Shown: positions 43,525-53,905, counted from the first letter of the stretch. The stretch is DNA of 64,000 bases from Moraxella porci DSM 25326 (GCF_002014855.1 NZ_MUYV01000001.1:62001-126000), one strand, 5' to 3'. Notes: generated by a model not told the origin, from the letters alone. A program made the numbers and translations.

Positions 43525-44748
43525 TTAGTGTTCTTGCCATTCAACGGTGGATAAATCAATCCCTTCTTTGAACATATCCCATAATGGTGACAGTTCACGC
43601 AGTTTGTCCACCGCTTCATGAATTTGGGCAAGTACACGGTCGATATCTTCTTCGGTGGTGTAGCGACCGATACTAAAGCGAATCGATGAATGTGCAAGCT
43701 CATCAGGACGACCAATCGCACGCAGTACATACGATGGCTCAAGTGTCGCTGAAGTACACGCCGAACCTGATGATACTGCCAAATCTTTTAGGCTCATCAT
43801 CAGACTTTCGCCTTCGACGAAGTTGAAGCTGACATTGATGATATTTGGAATACCATGCTCAAGGCTACCGTTTAGATAAACTTCTTCGATGTCTTGTAGG
43901 CCATTCCAGAGCTTGTCACGCAATGCTTTGATATGTGCATGATCTTCATCAAAACGCTGAACCGATAGGGCAAATGCTTCACCCATGCCGACGATCTGAT
44001 GTGTCGCTAGGGTACCTGAACGCATACCACGCTCATGACCGCCACCATGCTGTTCTGCTTTGATGCGTACGCGAGGCTTGCGACTGACATAAAGTGCACC
44101 AATGCCTTTTGGGCCATAGATTTTGTGTGCTGAGAAACTCATCAAATCAACTTTTAGTTCAGCTAGGTTGATTTTGATTTTGCCGACTGCTTGAGCGGCA
44201 TCGACATGGAACAGTACGCCTTTGGCGCGAGTAATCTCACCAATCGCAGCGATGTCTGTGACAGTACCAAGCTCGTTATTCACCGCCATTAGGCTAACCA
44301 AGATGGTATCATCACGCAGTGCTGCTTCGACTTGAGCTGGAGTAATCAGACCTGTGCCTTGCTCTGGCTCAAGATAAGTAATCTCAAAGCCTTCTTCTTC
44401 AAGCTGACGGCAAGTGTCCAAAATGGCCTTATGCTCAATCTTGGAGGTGATGATGTGTTTGCCTTTGCTGTGATAAAAATGTGCCACGCCTTTTAGGGCA
44501 AGGTTATCCGACTCGGTCGCACCGCTGGTGAAGACGATTTCACGAGGGTCGGCACCGACAGTTTGGGCGATTTGGTCACGGGCGGTTTCCACCGCTTCTT
44601 CTGCTTGCCAGCCAAAGCCATGCGAGCGAGAAGCAGGGTTACCAAAGATACCATCAAAAGTGAGGTATTGCACCATCTTATCCGCCACTTCTTTGGCGAC
44701 TGGGGTGGTGGCTGCGTAGTCGAGATAAATCAGTGATGTCTGGCTCAT
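43525..44748 (-). CDS. iscS: Cysteine desulfurase IscS
   Basis: PLP enzyme that takes sulfur from cysteine for Fe-S clusters and tRNA thiolation (partner of MnmA). It has 407 residues with the PLP lysine in [16 protein letters not shown] and the catalytic cysteine loop [14 protein letters not shown]; a histidine in [12 protein letters not shown] is also conserved. Its ATG overlaps the iscR stop by four bases (ATGA), so the two are translationally coupled. The C-terminal [10 protein letters not shown] is the IscU-binding end. Confidence 0.98.
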   Translation of the reverse strand: MSQTSLIYLDYAATTPVAKEVADKMVQYLTFDGIFGNPASRSHGFGWQAEEAVETARDQIAQTVGADPREIVFTSGATESDNLALKGVAHFYHSKGKHIITSKIEHKAILDTCRQLEEEGFEITYLEPEQGTGLITPAQVEAALRDDTILVSLMAVNNELGTVTDIAAIGEITRAKGVLFHVDAAQAVGKIKINLAELKVDLMSFSAHKIYGPKGIGALYVSRKPRVRIKAEQHGGGHERGMRSGTLATHQIVGMGEAFALSVQRFDEDHAHIKALRDKLWNGLQDIEEVYLNGSLEHGIPNIINVSFNFVEGESLMMSLKDLAVSSGSACTSATLEPSYVLRAIGRPDELAHSSIRFSIGRYTTEEDIDRVLAQIHEAVDKLRELSPLWDMFKEGIDLSTVEWQEH

Positions 44749-45248
44749 GCTAGATTTCCAATTAAATTGATTGTTGTGATTTGTGAGTCTTTTTTTGCCC
44801 CGCAGACGCGATGTTCTTGACGGTCGGCGATGGCTTGTGTGTTTTTAGTTTCTAATAACTGTGCTAGGGTGACATTTTTTAGGTATGATTCGATGTGTGC
44901 AGATAAATCATGCCATAAATCATGTGTCAAGCACATCGAGCCGTCATGACAGTCGCCTTTGCCACCGCACTGAGTCGCATTGATGCTCTCATCGACAGCG
45001 GTGATGATACTCATGATGTCAATTTCGGAAAGTGGCTTGGCAAGATGATAACCGCCTGATGCACCCCGTGTGCTATTGACCAAGCCTTTTTTGCGAAGCT
45101 TTGAAAATAGCTGCTCTAGGTAAGATATGGAGATGGATTGGCGTTTTGCAATGTCTGATAACGACACCGCACCTTGATGGCGGTTCTCTTGGACAGCCAG
45201 ATCAAGCAAGGCAGTGACGGCATACCGTCCACGAGTGGTTAAACGCAT
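44745..45248 (-). CDS. iscR: Fe-S cluster regulator IscR
   Basis: Rrf2-family repressor sensing Fe-S status through a 2Fe-2S cluster. It has 167 residues starting [18 protein letters not shown], the usual IscR start; an upstream TTG at 45260 is less likely. The winged helix ([20 protein letters not shown]) is followed by the three cluster cysteines in [13 protein letters not shown]. First gene of the isc operon, with a promoter and probable autoregulatory site upstream. Confidence 0.97.
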   Translation of the reverse strand: MRLTTRGRYAVTALLDLAVQENRHQGAVSLSDIAKRQSISISYLEQLFSKLRKKGLVNSTRGASGGYHLAKPLSEIDIMSIITAVDESINATQCGGKGDCHDGSMCLTHDLWHDLSAHIESYLKNVTLAQLLETKNTQAIADRQEHRVCGAKKDSQITTINLIGNLA

Positions 45249-45338
45249 ACGAAATCCCAAATATTGCCGAGTTTGAACAAGTCAAACCTAGGTAAATAAA
45301 TAATTTGCCAATCACTTGGCTTATTCATAATGTCGCAT

Positions 45339-45367
45339 ATTATAATAATTCCGAGTAAATAGGTCAA
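45339..45367 (-). promoter_or_regulatory. Promoter of the isc operon, with probable IscR site
   Basis: The minus strand reads TTGACC (45367-45362), a 17-base spacer and TATAAT (45344-45339). The spacer TATTTACTCGGAATTAT with the preceding CTTGACC resembles a type 1 IscR site overlapping the -35, as in E. coli; the site itself is inference. Confidence 0.75.
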
Positions 45368-45379
45368 GATTATTTGCAT

Positions 45380-45414
45380 AAAAAAATCCATCAGAATTTT
45401 CAATTCGATGGATT
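45380..45414 (-). terminator. Terminator of the gene at 45521
   Basis: The minus strand reads AATCCATC...GATGGATTTTTTT with an inner AATT/AATT pairing and seven T. It ends the UbiJ-like gene before the isc promoter. Confidence 0.8.
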
Positions 45415-45520
45415 AATATTATCAATGCAATGTCAATGCCAGATCAGCTGCTCAATGGCTCATCACGCCAAGCTGATCATCACTGCTGGATGTGCTGGCC
45501 AAGCGTGATGCGACGATGAC

Positions 45521-46222
45521 TTAGATCACAAAATGCAAAACAATGCTCACCAAAGCGATGACGGCAGCGACGATGGCTGCAATGATCGCAGATTTTTGTT
45601 TGCTTTTGGCTTCGATAAGTTGGGTGGCGAGACGCTGATTTTCCATTGTCAAAGTATCGATGCGTTCGGCTTGTTCATTGATCTTGATTTGATAATTGGC
45701 GATTTTTTCGGCGCGTTCTTCGGGCGTTGGTTTTTGTTTGTCGCCGCCTGTAAACTTGGCTAAGACATTTTGAATCGCGCCACCGACACCGACGCGCACC
45801 AAAAAGCCTTTGAGATTCTCAACTTGAGCAGCTTCACCTCGAATCTGCAACGCTTCGATGTGATCAGGATTGTGGTTGATCAAAGCATTGATCAGCTGAA
45901 AGCTGTAAGCATTGACGGTGATATCTGCTGCTTGCTTGTCTTGGGGCAATTCATTGTCCAGTAACACGCCGCGATAGCCGAAAGTGGCATACACAGTGAC
46001 ATGTGGCAAATAAGAGCGAATGCAAACGACAGTACCTGCTTTGGCCAATGGGTAGGCCAGTTGGCGCAGCTTTGGGTCAAATCGCAGCATCAAAGTCAGC
46101 GCCGATTCGATAAAAATCAGCACAATGCTAAGCAGGCTTTTTGAGATGACACCACCAGAATGGCTCTCAGCTGCAGGCTTTGGTGCTTGGTTTTGTGCTG
46201 AATTGGAGTTGTCTTGAATCAT
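45521..46222 (-). CDS. UbiJ-like SCP2-type protein with membrane anchor
   Basis: A 233-residue protein. The part ALTLMLRFDPKLRQLAYPLA, VTVYATFGYRGVLL, DITVNAYSFQLINALINH and EALQIRGEAAQVENL resembles the SCP2-like lipid-binding domain of UbiJ (the ubiquinone synthesis factor) in order and spacing. It is followed by a predicted coiled coil (EERAEKIANYQIKINEQAER) and a C-terminal membrane helix (IIAAIVAAVIALVSIVLHFV). UbiJ normally lies in ubiE-ubiJ-ubiB; here it is alone, and it ends in a membrane segment that E. coli UbiJ lacks. Call based on layout only. Confidence 0.5.
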   Translation of the reverse strand: MIQDNSNSAQNQAPKPAAESHSGGVISKSLLSIVLIFIESALTLMLRFDPKLRQLAYPLAKAGTVVCIRSYLPHVTVYATFGYRGVLLDNELPQDKQAADITVNAYSFQLINALINHNPDHIEALQIRGEAAQVENLKGFLVRVGVGGAIQNVLAKFTGGDKQKPTPEERAEKIANYQIKINEQAERIDTLTMENQRLATQLIEAKSKQKSAIIAAIVAAVIALVSIVLHFVI

Positions 46223-46809
46223 TGAATTTTCCTAAAGTTATTTTAATCGATATTATCCACAATCTGTTTGATCATAGCGATCACTTTATTCTAAGCGCTT
46301 AATGGCTGTCTGTATGGTCTTGATGGTAATTTAACTGTCCAATATGCCAACGCATAAACCATCGTCTAGCAGTCATAAAATAGCACATCTGCAACAATTT
46401 TGCCAGTAGGCAAACATAGCACGGCTTTAACAGCATGGCTCTCAGGGGTATGACAGCGACCTGCACCGACACATTAACGCATGCTTGTCATCTTACTGTA
46501 TCTTTGATAAGAAAAATAGCGGTTTTTTGCAGCTTTTACATAAAAATATGTAATTTTACTTGCTTATTGTTGCGCCACTTGTTATAAAGGTAGATATTGT
46601 TTGCGGTGTTTTGGCGTTATTTTTAAAATTTGTGTGAGTTTTAAGCATAAAACTACAAAATTTTGCAATTTTTGTGCAAAATTTTGTATTTAGCACTTGT
46701 AAAACCGCGATGATGCTTTTAAAATGCATCCTTATTAAAGCTGCTATAACACTAGCAAACCCATTTTGGAAATTTTCCATCCATTGTTCCATTGTAAAGA
46801 GGATCAGTT
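46223..46809. other. Intergenic region between UbiJ-like gene and hupB
   Basis: About 590 bases without a credible gene. The right end holds the hupB promoter. The left and middle parts contain no repeat or RNA I can recognise. Confidence 0.5.
46697..46725 (+). promoter_or_regulatory. Promoter of hupB
   Basis: TTGTAA (46697-46702), 17-base spacer, TAAAAT (46720-46725), about 85 bases before the hupB ATG. Confidence 0.5.
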
Positions 46810-47082
46810 ATGAATAAGTCAGAATTGGTAGATAGCATCGCACAAAGCGCTGGCCTTACCAAAGAGCAAGCTGCAAAAGCAGTCAATGCATTCACCGAAA
46901 GCGTACAAGGCGCACTACAACGTGGTGATGACGTTGTATTGGTTGGTTTTGGTACATTCAGTGTCAAAGAGCGTGCAGCTCGTACTGGCCGCAACCCTAA
47001 GACTGGCGAAGAAATCCAAATCGCTGCCAGCAAAGTACCTAGCTTCAAAGCAGGTAAAGGCCTAAAAGATTCTGTAAACTGA
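46810..47082 (+). CDS. hupB: DNA-binding protein HU
   Basis: A 90-residue nucleoid protein starting [40 protein letters not shown] contains the beta-arm with the RNP-type DNA-intercalating segment. It bends and packages DNA as a dimer. GAGGATCAGTT provides the ribosome site. Codon use is strongly biased, as expected for an abundant protein. HU is close to ppiD in many gammaproteobacteria (lon-hupB-ppiD), as here. Confidence 0.97.
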   Translation: MNKSELVDSIAQSAGLTKEQAAKAVNAFTESVQGALQRGDDVVLVGFGTFSVKERAARTGRNPKTGEEIQIAASKVPSFKAGKGLKDSVN

Positions 47083-47116
47083 TTGTTACTTTTGATAAAT
47101 CAATTATCGAATCGAT

Positions 47117-47143
47117 AAGTCGCTCATTGAGCGGCTTTTTTGT
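47117..47143 (+). terminator. Terminator of hupB
   Basis: AAGTCGCTC, short loop, GAGCGGCTTTTTT, one G-U pair. Confidence 0.8.
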
Positions 47144-47332
47144 TTTGTGCTGATTTTAATCGCTAGGAAATTTATGGCAAATTACAAAAAGTATTTTGAG
47201 AATTTACCAAAACTAGCGTATCATAGTAGGGTTTTAGTTTTAGCCAACATTGAGCCAAGCAGTCATCATCGCTTTTTTGCGTTTTGCACCCATGGCACCT
47301 CAATTTTGGCACACGAATAAGAGTACAAAATA

Positions 47333-49174
47333 ATGGAAAACATGCGCAATTTCTTAAAAAGCTGGCCAGGTCGGTTGGTTTTGATAGGTACTTTGATTCC
47401 CATGGCTTTTTTGGGCGTGGGGACATTTGGCGGCCCAAACATTCAGCCCAATGAACTGATCAAAGTTGGTGATCAGGTCGTCGATGTCAGCACCTTTCAA
47501 GCCGAAATGAACGCTGAGCGCAATGCATTGATTGAGCGTGGCATCGATGCCAGTTTGATCAATGAATCGGCTTTGTTTGAGATGACCTTAAAGCGCTTAA
47601 CTGACCGCGCGCTATTGGAAAATCAGGCATTGAGTCTGGGCATGACCGTCTCTGATGAGATGATCACACAGCTTTTGCAGCAGTACGAAGTGTTTCAGGA
47701 CAATGGGCAGTTTTCTAATGATCTCTTTGCTGCGTATTTGCAGCAAAATGGTTTGACCAAAGATGTGTTGTTTGGTATTGAGCGTTTGCGCCTAAGCCTA
47801 AGACAGCTGATTAACAGCATCGTAGGCACAGCGATCTATCCAAATAGCCAAATTGGCCATCTGATCGATTTGCAGCTGGAGTCGCGCGAAGTGTGGGTGC
47901 AGCGCTATCACTGGCAGGATTATGTCGATCAAGTACAAATCACAGATGCACAAATCCAAGCCTATTTTGATGCCAATAAAGATACACTGATTAAACCTGC
48001 CACAGTGGATCTAAGCTATATCGAGCTGGATCCTATGGCACTGAAGATCGAGGCGCCGACTGAGGCAGAGATCAGCGCGCAGCAGACGGCCTATATGCGC
48101 GAAAATGGCATCAGCGATGGCAGACAGCTTGCACAGATTCTGCTGACAGGTGCTGATGCTGAAGCGCGCGCAGCTGAGATTCAGACAAAGCTCTCCGCTG
48201 GCGAGTCTTTTGAAAGCTTGGCGGCACAGTACTCTGATGATCCAAGTGGCAGCAACGGCGGTGCCATCGGCAGCTTTAATCCTGCGGTATTTGGCCAAGA
48301 CGCTGCCAAAGTCGAAGAGACCTTGGCAGGCGTGGGCGTGGGTCAGGTGAGTCAGCCTGTGCAGACGGGTTTTGGCTTGCATCTGTTTAAGGTCACCTCA
48401 ATCAGTGATGATGCACCAAATCTAGCCTCGATGCGCGACCAGATGATGGATCGAGCAGCGGCATTTAAGCGCAGCCAAGCTTTTGAGGATCTGTCAGCAC
48501 GCATTAACACCATGGCCACCGATGGCATGGGTGTGGCTGATATTGCCAAAGAAACTGGTCTGACTGTACAGCAGATTAATGCTTATCCGCAGGTGAATAA
48601 TACCACTGCATTGGCACAGCCTGCAGTGATCGCAGCGGCTTTTGATGACTTTACCATTCAAGATCAAGGGGTAAGTCCGAATGTGTCTTTGGGTAATAAG
48701 AATGTCTGGGTGCAGCCTAGCAATTACCAAGCATCGCGCCCTCTGACTTTTGAGGAAGCCAAAGAACAAATCCGCCAAACTCTAGCAAAAGAACAAGCCA
48801 TCAAGCTTGCGCTGGCAGATGCTCAAAAAGCAGCGGCATCAGATTCAGCAGCACTTAGAGTGCCGAATGCCAATTTGGGCATGGTCACGCGCGCAACTCC
48901 GCTCTTGAGCGCCCTAGAAAAAGCAAGCTTATTCTTGCATCAAAGTGGCGATCACGATGTTTGGGCAGTGCAGACCGAAGAGGGCGCGAGCGTCATCGTT
49001 GGCGGTCCAGTCCAAAAAACACAAGAATCACAGCTGTCAGCCGCTGATCGCGCGCAAGCTGTAGCAGTCATCCGTGATAATGTCGGCGCCGATCAGTTAG
49101 AGGACTATGTCCGCTATCTGCGTGACACTTCAGAGGTCATCATTAACGAAGACGCGCTAAAAGCTCAGCGCTGA
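47333..49174 (+). CDS. ppiD: Periplasmic folding chaperone PpiD (SurA/parvulin type)
   Basis: Membrane-anchored chaperone near the Sec exit. It has 613 residues: one N-terminal membrane helix (about 14-33), a SurA-like N-terminal chaperone region, a parvulin domain (about 255-350; DGRQLAQILL, GESFESLAAQYSDDPSGSNGG, GFGLHLFKV) and a C-terminal chaperone part. Another ATG at 47342 is possible. The parvulin domain keeps the GG and FG motifs, so it may be active, unlike that of E. coli PpiD. Confidence 0.93.
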   Translation: MENMRNFLKSWPGRLVLIGTLIPMAFLGVGTFGGPNIQPNELIKVGDQVVDVSTFQAEMNAERNALIERGIDASLINESALFEMTLKRLTDRALLENQALSLGMTVSDEMITQLLQQYEVFQDNGQFSNDLFAAYLQQNGLTKDVLFGIERLRLSLRQLINSIVGTAIYPNSQIGHLIDLQLESREVWVQRYHWQDYVDQVQITDAQIQAYFDANKDTLIKPATVDLSYIELDPMALKIEAPTEAEISAQQTAYMRENGISDGRQLAQILLTGADAEARAAEIQTKLSAGESFESLAAQYSDDPSGSNGGAIGSFNPAVFGQDAAKVEETLAGVGVGQVSQPVQTGFGLHLFKVTSISDDAPNLASMRDQMMDRAAAFKRSQAFEDLSARINTMATDGMGVADIAKETGLTVQQINAYPQVNNTTALAQPAVIAAAFDDFTIQDQGVSPNVSLGNKNVWVQPSNYQASRPLTFEEAKEQIRQTLAKEQAIKLALADAQKAAASDSAALRVPNANLGMVTRATPLLSALEKASLFLHQSGDHDVWAVQTEEGASVIVGGPVQKTQESQLSAADRAQAVAVIRDNVGADQLEDYVRYLRDTSEVIINEDALKAQR

Positions 49175-49184
49175 TTTGATTGAT

Positions 49185-49223
49185 AAAAATACCCCAAAGC
49201 TTTGTTTTTTGGGGTATTTTTTT
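49185..49223 (+). terminator. Terminator of ppiD
   Basis: AAAAATACCCCA, loop, GGGGTATTTTTTT, directly after ppiD and before the converging phhB. Confidence 0.85.
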
Positions 49224-49228
49224 ACATT

Positions 49229-49573
49229 TCAATCATGAACCAATGCATCCGTCCGCGCTGCCAAGATAAAGTCATTCTTATGTAGTCCGCCGGCCTCGTG
49301 CGACCACCAGGATACCGTCGCTTTGCCCCATTCAAGTAAGATGGCAGGATGATGACCGGCAGACTCAGCGATCTCACTGACTTGGTTGGTAAAGGCCAGT
49401 GCTTGTTTATAATTTTTGAACTTAAATACCTTGGTCAGTCGCTTGATGCCATCCACTTCGATCATCTGCCAAGTAGGGATTTGCTCGAGCAATACGGGCA
49501 GTTGGTCATCGCACAACAGGGGTGCATCTAGGCGGCAGACTTCACAGGTTTGGTCTTTGAGTGGGGTTTCCAT
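49229..49573 (-). CDS. phhB: 4a-hydroxytetrahydrobiopterin dehydratase
   Basis: Regenerates the pterin cofactor of phenylalanine hydroxylase. It has 114 residues with the PCD signature [22 protein letters not shown], containing the paired catalytic histidines. It follows phhA by 12 bases, the usual phhA-phhB arrangement. Confidence 0.95.
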   Translation of the reverse strand: METPLKDQTCEVCRLDAPLLCDDQLPVLLEQIPTWQMIEVDGIKRLTKVFKFKNYKQALAFTNQVSEIAESAGHHPAILLEWGKATVSWWSHEAGGLHKNDFILAARTDALVHD

Positions 49574-49585
49574 GGTTATCTCCTA

Positions 49586-50365
49586 TTATTTATCTAATAA
49601 ACTTGGGTGCATCTCATACAGTCCATCACTTTGGGCTTGGCTGATGGCGGATAGTAGGGTATCTTCATCTAGGCTGAATAGCACATCAGGCGACTCAATC
49701 ACATAATAAATTGGCTGAATCTTATCAATGCGATAGGGTGTGCGCAAAATATCATTGAGATTAAATGGTCGATATTCAGGCTTGCCCGATAGCGCGTATT
49801 CGGTCTCGGCTGGCGAGCTTAGGATGCCGCCACCATAGATACGCAGTCCTTCTGTGGTATCAATCAATCCAAATTCCATCGTGAACCAATACAAGCGTGC
49901 CAAAAATACCCGTGTCGCCTTATCTGACTTTAGCCCAAGCTTGCCATAGGTGTGGGTGAATTTGGCAAAGGCAGGGTGGGTTAATAGCGGACAATGACCG
50001 ACAATTTCATGAAAAATATCAGGCTCTTGGATGTAGTCAAAATCTTCACGAGTGCGGATAAAGGTCGCCACAGGAAATTTTTGGTCAGCAAGTAGCCCAA
50101 AGAATTTGGAAAATGAAATCAATGCAGGCACTGCAGCTGTAGCAAAGCCTGTCGTCTGCTGTAATACTCGGTCAATATCGGCAAGTTGTGGAATCTGTGT
50201 GGTTGGCAGTGCAAGCTTATCCAGTCCATCAAGATAATCTTGGCAAGCCTTGCCAATGATACTCAACTTTTGACGGACAAATAAGTCATGCCAAATGGCG
50301 TGTTTATCATCGCTATAGCTGATAAATCCTGACGCATCTGGCGTATGGGCGTGATAGTTGGTCAT
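49586..50365 (-). CDS. phhA: Phenylalanine 4-hydroxylase
   Basis: Pterin- and iron-dependent enzyme converting phenylalanine to tyrosine. It has 259 residues, the bacterial single-domain form. The Fe(II) ligands are in HEIVGHCPLLTH (two histidines), with the third ligand in MEFGLIDT (E). The strand before, FIRTREDFDYIQEPD, binds pterin. Upstream of phhB. Confidence 0.96.
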   Translation of the reverse strand: MTNYHAHTPDASGFISYSDDKHAIWHDLFVRQKLSIIGKACQDYLDGLDKLALPTTQIPQLADIDRVLQQTTGFATAAVPALISFSKFFGLLADQKFPVATFIRTREDFDYIQEPDIFHEIVGHCPLLTHPAFAKFTHTYGKLGLKSDKATRVFLARLYWFTMEFGLIDTTEGLRIYGGGILSSPAETEYALSGKPEYRPFNLNDILRTPYRIDKIQPIYYVIESPDVLFSLDEDTLLSAISQAQSDGLYEMHPSLLDK

Positions 50366-50520
50366 ACAATGTCCTTATTGTGTGTCTGTTTTTATATTAG
50401 GTAAATCCGACCACAGCGTCAAATGAAAAATGGTTCAAATCCCGTTCAAATTATTAACTTTTGGTTATTATAATTATTATTTATATAAAATTTGGTTTAA
50501 TTTATCGGCTTATCCGATGT

Positions 50521-50556
50521 AAAAAAATAAGCACAACCCTAAGGCTGTGCTTATCA
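50521..50556 (-). terminator. Terminator of purH
   Basis: The minus strand reads ATAAGCACA, loop, TGTGCTTATTTTTTT, 13 bases after the purH stop. Confidence 0.85.
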
Positions 50557-50568
50557 TAAAATCAAAAA

Positions 50569-52170
50569 TCAATGACGGAAATGACGCATACCAGTAAATA
50601 CCATCGCAATACCATGCTCATTGGCAGCAGCGATGACTTCATCATCACGCATTGAGCCACCTGGCTGGATGATGCACTTGATGCCAGCGGCAGCGGCATT
50701 GTCGATACCGTCACGGAATGGGAAGAACGCATCCGATGCCATCACAGCACCTTCGACCGCCAGACCTGCGTGTTCAGCCTTGATGGCGGCGATACGAGCA
50801 GAGTTGACTCGGCTCATCTGACCTGCGCCCACGCCGATGGTTTGGCGGTTTTTGGCATAGACGATGGCGTTTGATTTGACGTATTTGGCAACTTTCCAAG
50901 CAAAAATCAAATCGTCAAGCTCAGCTTCTGTTGGTGCTTTGTTGGTGACGACTTTTAGGTCGTCTTTGGTAATCATGCCTAGGTCTTGGTCTTGGACAAG
51001 CAGGCCGCCATTGACACGCTTGAAGTCAAACTGGCTAGCACGCTCATCGATGGTAGGCAGTTCGCCGCAGACTAGGACGCGGACATTTTTCTTGGCGCCG
51101 GTGACTTCAAGCACACCATCAGCGACACTTGGTGCAATGATGACTTCGACGAACTGACGCTCAACGATGGCTTTGGCGGTCTCGACATCCAGCTCACGGT
51201 TGAAGGCGATGATACCACCAAAGGCTGATTCAGGATCGGTAGCGTAGGCAAGATTGTACGCATCCAAGATACCATCTAGTGAGACAGCGACACCGCATGG
51301 GTTGGCGTGCTTGACGATGACGCAAGCAGGCTTGGCGAATGATTTGACACATTCAAGTGCAGCATCCGTATCGGCGATGTTGTTGTATGACAGCTCTTTG
51401 CCTTGCAGCTGTTTGGCAGTTGAGACAGATGCTTCACGGGCAGTGCTTTCAACATAAAACGCCGCTGATTGGTGCGGGTTCTCGCCATAGCGTAGGTCTT
51501 GGGCTTTGATGAATTGACTATTAAAAGTGCGTGGGAATTGGGTATTTGCAGTAGCGTCGTCCGTTGGCTGTGCATCGCTGTCTGCAGGCAGACGAGCACC
51601 CAGCCAGCTTGCGATCATACCATCATAGGCAGCTGTGTGTTCAAAGGCTTTGACCGCCAAATCAAAACGGGTCGCAAAGCTCAGTACACCACCGGCTTTT
51701 AGCTCAGAAAGGACACGTTCATAGTCGGCAGGGTTGGTTACGATACCCACATGGGCGTGGTTTTTGGCAGCTGAGCGTACCATCGCAGGGCCGCCGATGT
51801 CGATATTTTCGATGGCATCACCCATAGTTACATCAGGCTTGGCGACGGTCGCGGCAAATGGATATAGATTCACTGCGACGATGTCGATGCGGTCGATGCC
51901 ATGTTCTGCCATGATGGCATCATCCACGCCACGACGACCTAGGATGCCACCATGAATTTTTGGGTGTAGGGTCTTGACGCGGCCGTCCATCATCTCGCTA
52001 AAGCCTGTGTGTGCTGAGACTTCGATGGCATCGATACCGCTGTCGGTCAATAGCTTAAAAGTACCACCAGTTGACAAAATACCAAAGCCTGCATCAACTA
52101 GGCCTTTGGCAAACTCAACGATACCTGCTTTGTCAGATACGGACAATAAAGCAAAACGCTTAGAACTCAT
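50569..52170 (-). CDS. purH: Bifunctional AICAR transformylase/IMP cyclohydrolase
   Basis: Carries out the last two steps of IMP synthesis. It has 533 residues: N-terminal IMP cyclohydrolase domain ([40 protein letters not shown]) and C-terminal formyltransferase domain with [12 protein letters not shown] and [11 protein letters not shown]. The C-terminus GMRHFRH is the family's usual end. It lies downstream of fis on the same strand, an order seen in Acinetobacter and relatives. Confidence 0.98.
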   Translation of the reverse strand: MSSKRFALLSVSDKAGIVEFAKGLVDAGFGILSTGGTFKLLTDSGIDAIEVSAHTGFSEMMDGRVKTLHPKIHGGILGRRGVDDAIMAEHGIDRIDIVAVNLYPFAATVAKPDVTMGDAIENIDIGGPAMVRSAAKNHAHVGIVTNPADYERVLSELKAGGVLSFATRFDLAVKAFEHTAAYDGMIASWLGARLPADSDAQPTDDATANTQFPRTFNSQFIKAQDLRYGENPHQSAAFYVESTAREASVSTAKQLQGKELSYNNIADTDAALECVKSFAKPACVIVKHANPCGVAVSLDGILDAYNLAYATDPESAFGGIIAFNRELDVETAKAIVERQFVEVIIAPSVADGVLEVTGAKKNVRVLVCGELPTIDERASQFDFKRVNGGLLVQDQDLGMITKDDLKVVTNKAPTEAELDDLIFAWKVAKYVKSNAIVYAKNRQTIGVGAGQMSRVNSARIAAIKAEHAGLAVEGAVMASDAFFPFRDGIDNAAAAGIKCIIQPGGSMRDDEVIAAANEHGIAMVFTGMRHFRH

Positions 52171-52316
52171 AAATCACCCTTAACAATGGATAAAATTGGC
52201 AATGACAATCGAGCAATGCTCGACCGACAATTTAAAAACAAAATGATACCATTGATGGCGATTTTTATAAAGTCAAATTGTACATTTATCCAAAATTTTC
52301 TGCATTGGTAAACAAA

Positions 52317-52339
52317 ACCCAAAGCGATCAGCCTTGGGT
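52317..52339 (-). terminator. Possible weak terminator or attenuator of fis
   Basis: The minus strand reads ACCCAAGG, loop, CTTTGGGTTTTG. It lies between fis and purH and may only partly stop transcription. Confidence 0.5.
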
Positions 52340-52358
52340 GAGGTGGCGTAGGATGGAG

Positions 52359-52667
52359 TCAGAGTAGTCCATAACTTTTAAGCTTGGTGCGTAGGGTGCC
52401 GCGGTTAAGCCCAAGAATTTGTGCGGTTTTGGATTGATTGCCTCGGGTGTGCTGCAATGTCGCCATCAAAAGTGGCTTTTCAAATTCTGCCAAAAAAAGA
52501 TTATATAAATTGCTGGCGTCTTCATCGCCCAATGCATCAAAATAGCGCTGCACCGCAAGCTCGACATGCACATGCAGCGGCATTGAATCTTTGTCATTGG
52601 TCTCGATGGCTGCATCCATAGAATCGTGAAGGCTTGGGTCGGCATCGATGTAAGAGGTGGTGTGCAT
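52359..52667 (-). CDS. fis: DNA-binding protein Fis
   Basis: Nucleoid factor that bends DNA and activates stable RNA promoters. From the ATG at 52667 it has 102 residues, close to the 98 of E. coli Fis; a GTG at 52691 would add eight. The C-terminal helix-turn-helix is clear: RGNQSKTAQILGLNRGTLRT followed by KLKSYGL. The N-terminal region is less conserved. The usual upstream partner dusB is absent; purH follows. Confidence 0.9.
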   Translation of the reverse strand: MHTTSYIDADPSLHDSMDAAIETNDKDSMPLHVHVELAVQRYFDALGDEDASNLYNLFLAEFEKPLLMATLQHTRGNQSKTAQILGLNRGTLRTKLKSYGLL

Positions 52668-52888
52668 GTATATAAATCCACAAACGAGCACAAATAGAAC
52701 ACCTGTTGGTGCAGTGCGACTTATAATGATAGGGTTGAATTTGGGTGGTTGATCTCAATATGGGACTGTCAGATGGCACCGCTTATCGATATCAACCTCA
52801 AAATATGGCCAAATCTTACCAAACGATGACAAATCTCGCCATTGCCGTTATGTTATGGCATGTAGTGACTTTGTAAATGATGAATGAA

Positions 52889-52919
52889 TCAGGCAGACTT
52901 AAGTCTTAAGTCTGCCTGA
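52889..52919. repeat. 31-base near-perfect palindrome
   Basis: The two 15-base halves (52889-52903 and 52905-52919) are exact inverted copies around one central base. It contains the CTTAAG motif twice. There is no T run on either strand, so it is not a simple intrinsic terminator. It lies 23 bases past the prmA stop codon, between prmA and fis. Confidence 0.8.
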
Positions 52920-52942
52920 TGTGGGCTTGTGATGGGTGTGAT

Positions 52943-53872
52943 TTAGCTTGCGCGCTTATGGCCGCTTAGGCGATGCCAGTGATGATCTTCGGTATTGTCA
53001 TAGGCATATGGTGCATCGATATCAAAATATGAGGTGTAGGCATCGATGACATCTTGAGTTTGGTTTTGGATCAGACCTGCCAGCACAATCGTACCATCTT
53101 GCTTAAGTAACTCGCTAAAGATTGGGGCAAAGTGAATCAATGGCTTGGCAAGAATATTGGCGGTGATGGTGTCACATAGTTCAGGATGATCTTGACGATA
53201 CGCGATAAACTCATCAGGCAAGAAGGCAATAAGCTTATCTTCGACGCCATTTAATGCGGCATTTTGACGAGTGGCAAGCACAGCCTGTGGGTCGATATCC
53301 ACCGCAAGCACTTGGCGAGCGCCCAGCAGCAGTGCAGCCACACCTAAAATACCTGAGCCGCAGCCATAGTCGATGACCAGTTTATCGGTCAAATCCTGCT
53401 CAGACAGCCAATCTAAGCATAGGCGAGTGGTGGCATGATAGCCTGTACCAAAGGCAAGGCCAGGGTCTAGGATTAGGTTGGTGGCATCTGGATCAGGTGC
53501 TTCTAGCCATTCAGGGACAATCCACAGATTGCCTGCGCATTTGATCGGTTTATAGTAAGTCATCCACTCACGCGTCCAGTCCTTATCATCCAAGCGAGTG
53601 AGCCAAAAACGAGTCGCATCCACTTCGGTGGCCATCTCGCTGGCAAGACCTTCAAAATCCGTACCAGCAAAACTGTCATCGCTATTGGTATCAAAAATCG
53701 CCGTCATCACCACATCGCTCCACAGTGGCTCTTCACCAGGCATCGGCTCAAACAGTGGCTCATCGCCAGCATCTTCGAGCAAAATCGAGACAGCACCAGC
53801 TTCATAAAATAAAGCTTCGGCAAGCTCGACGGCGGATTTTGGGCATTGTAGATGAAGTTGTTGCCAAGACAT
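52943..53872 (-). CDS. prmA: Ribosomal protein L11 methyltransferase
   Basis: Trimethylates lysines of ribosomal protein L11 using SAM. It has 309 residues: an N-terminal substrate-binding domain (MSWQQLHLQCPKSAVELAEAL), then the Rossmann methyltransferase fold with VIDYGCGSGILGVAALLLG and the ITANILAKPL segment after it. An extended -10 element lies upstream. Confidence 0.97.
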   Translation of the reverse strand: MSWQQLHLQCPKSAVELAEALFYEAGAVSILLEDAGDEPLFEPMPGEEPLWSDVVMTAIFDTNSDDSFAGTDFEGLASEMATEVDATRFWLTRLDDKDWTREWMTYYKPIKCAGNLWIVPEWLEAPDPDATNLILDPGLAFGTGYHATTRLCLDWLSEQDLTDKLVIDYGCGSGILGVAALLLGARQVLAVDIDPQAVLATRQNAALNGVEDKLIAFLPDEFIAYRQDHPELCDTITANILAKPLIHFAPIFSELLKQDGTIVLAGLIQNQTQDVIDAYTSYFDIDAPYAYDNTEDHHWHRLSGHKRAS

Positions 53873-53905
53873 AGCAGATCCTAAAAAATAAATGAATTAA
53901 TATGT

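Noticed and set aside
46556..46792. 78-codon minus-strand frame upstream of hupB
   Set aside because: It runs antisense through the hupB promoter, has no ribosome site and looks like a chance frame in AT-rich DNA.
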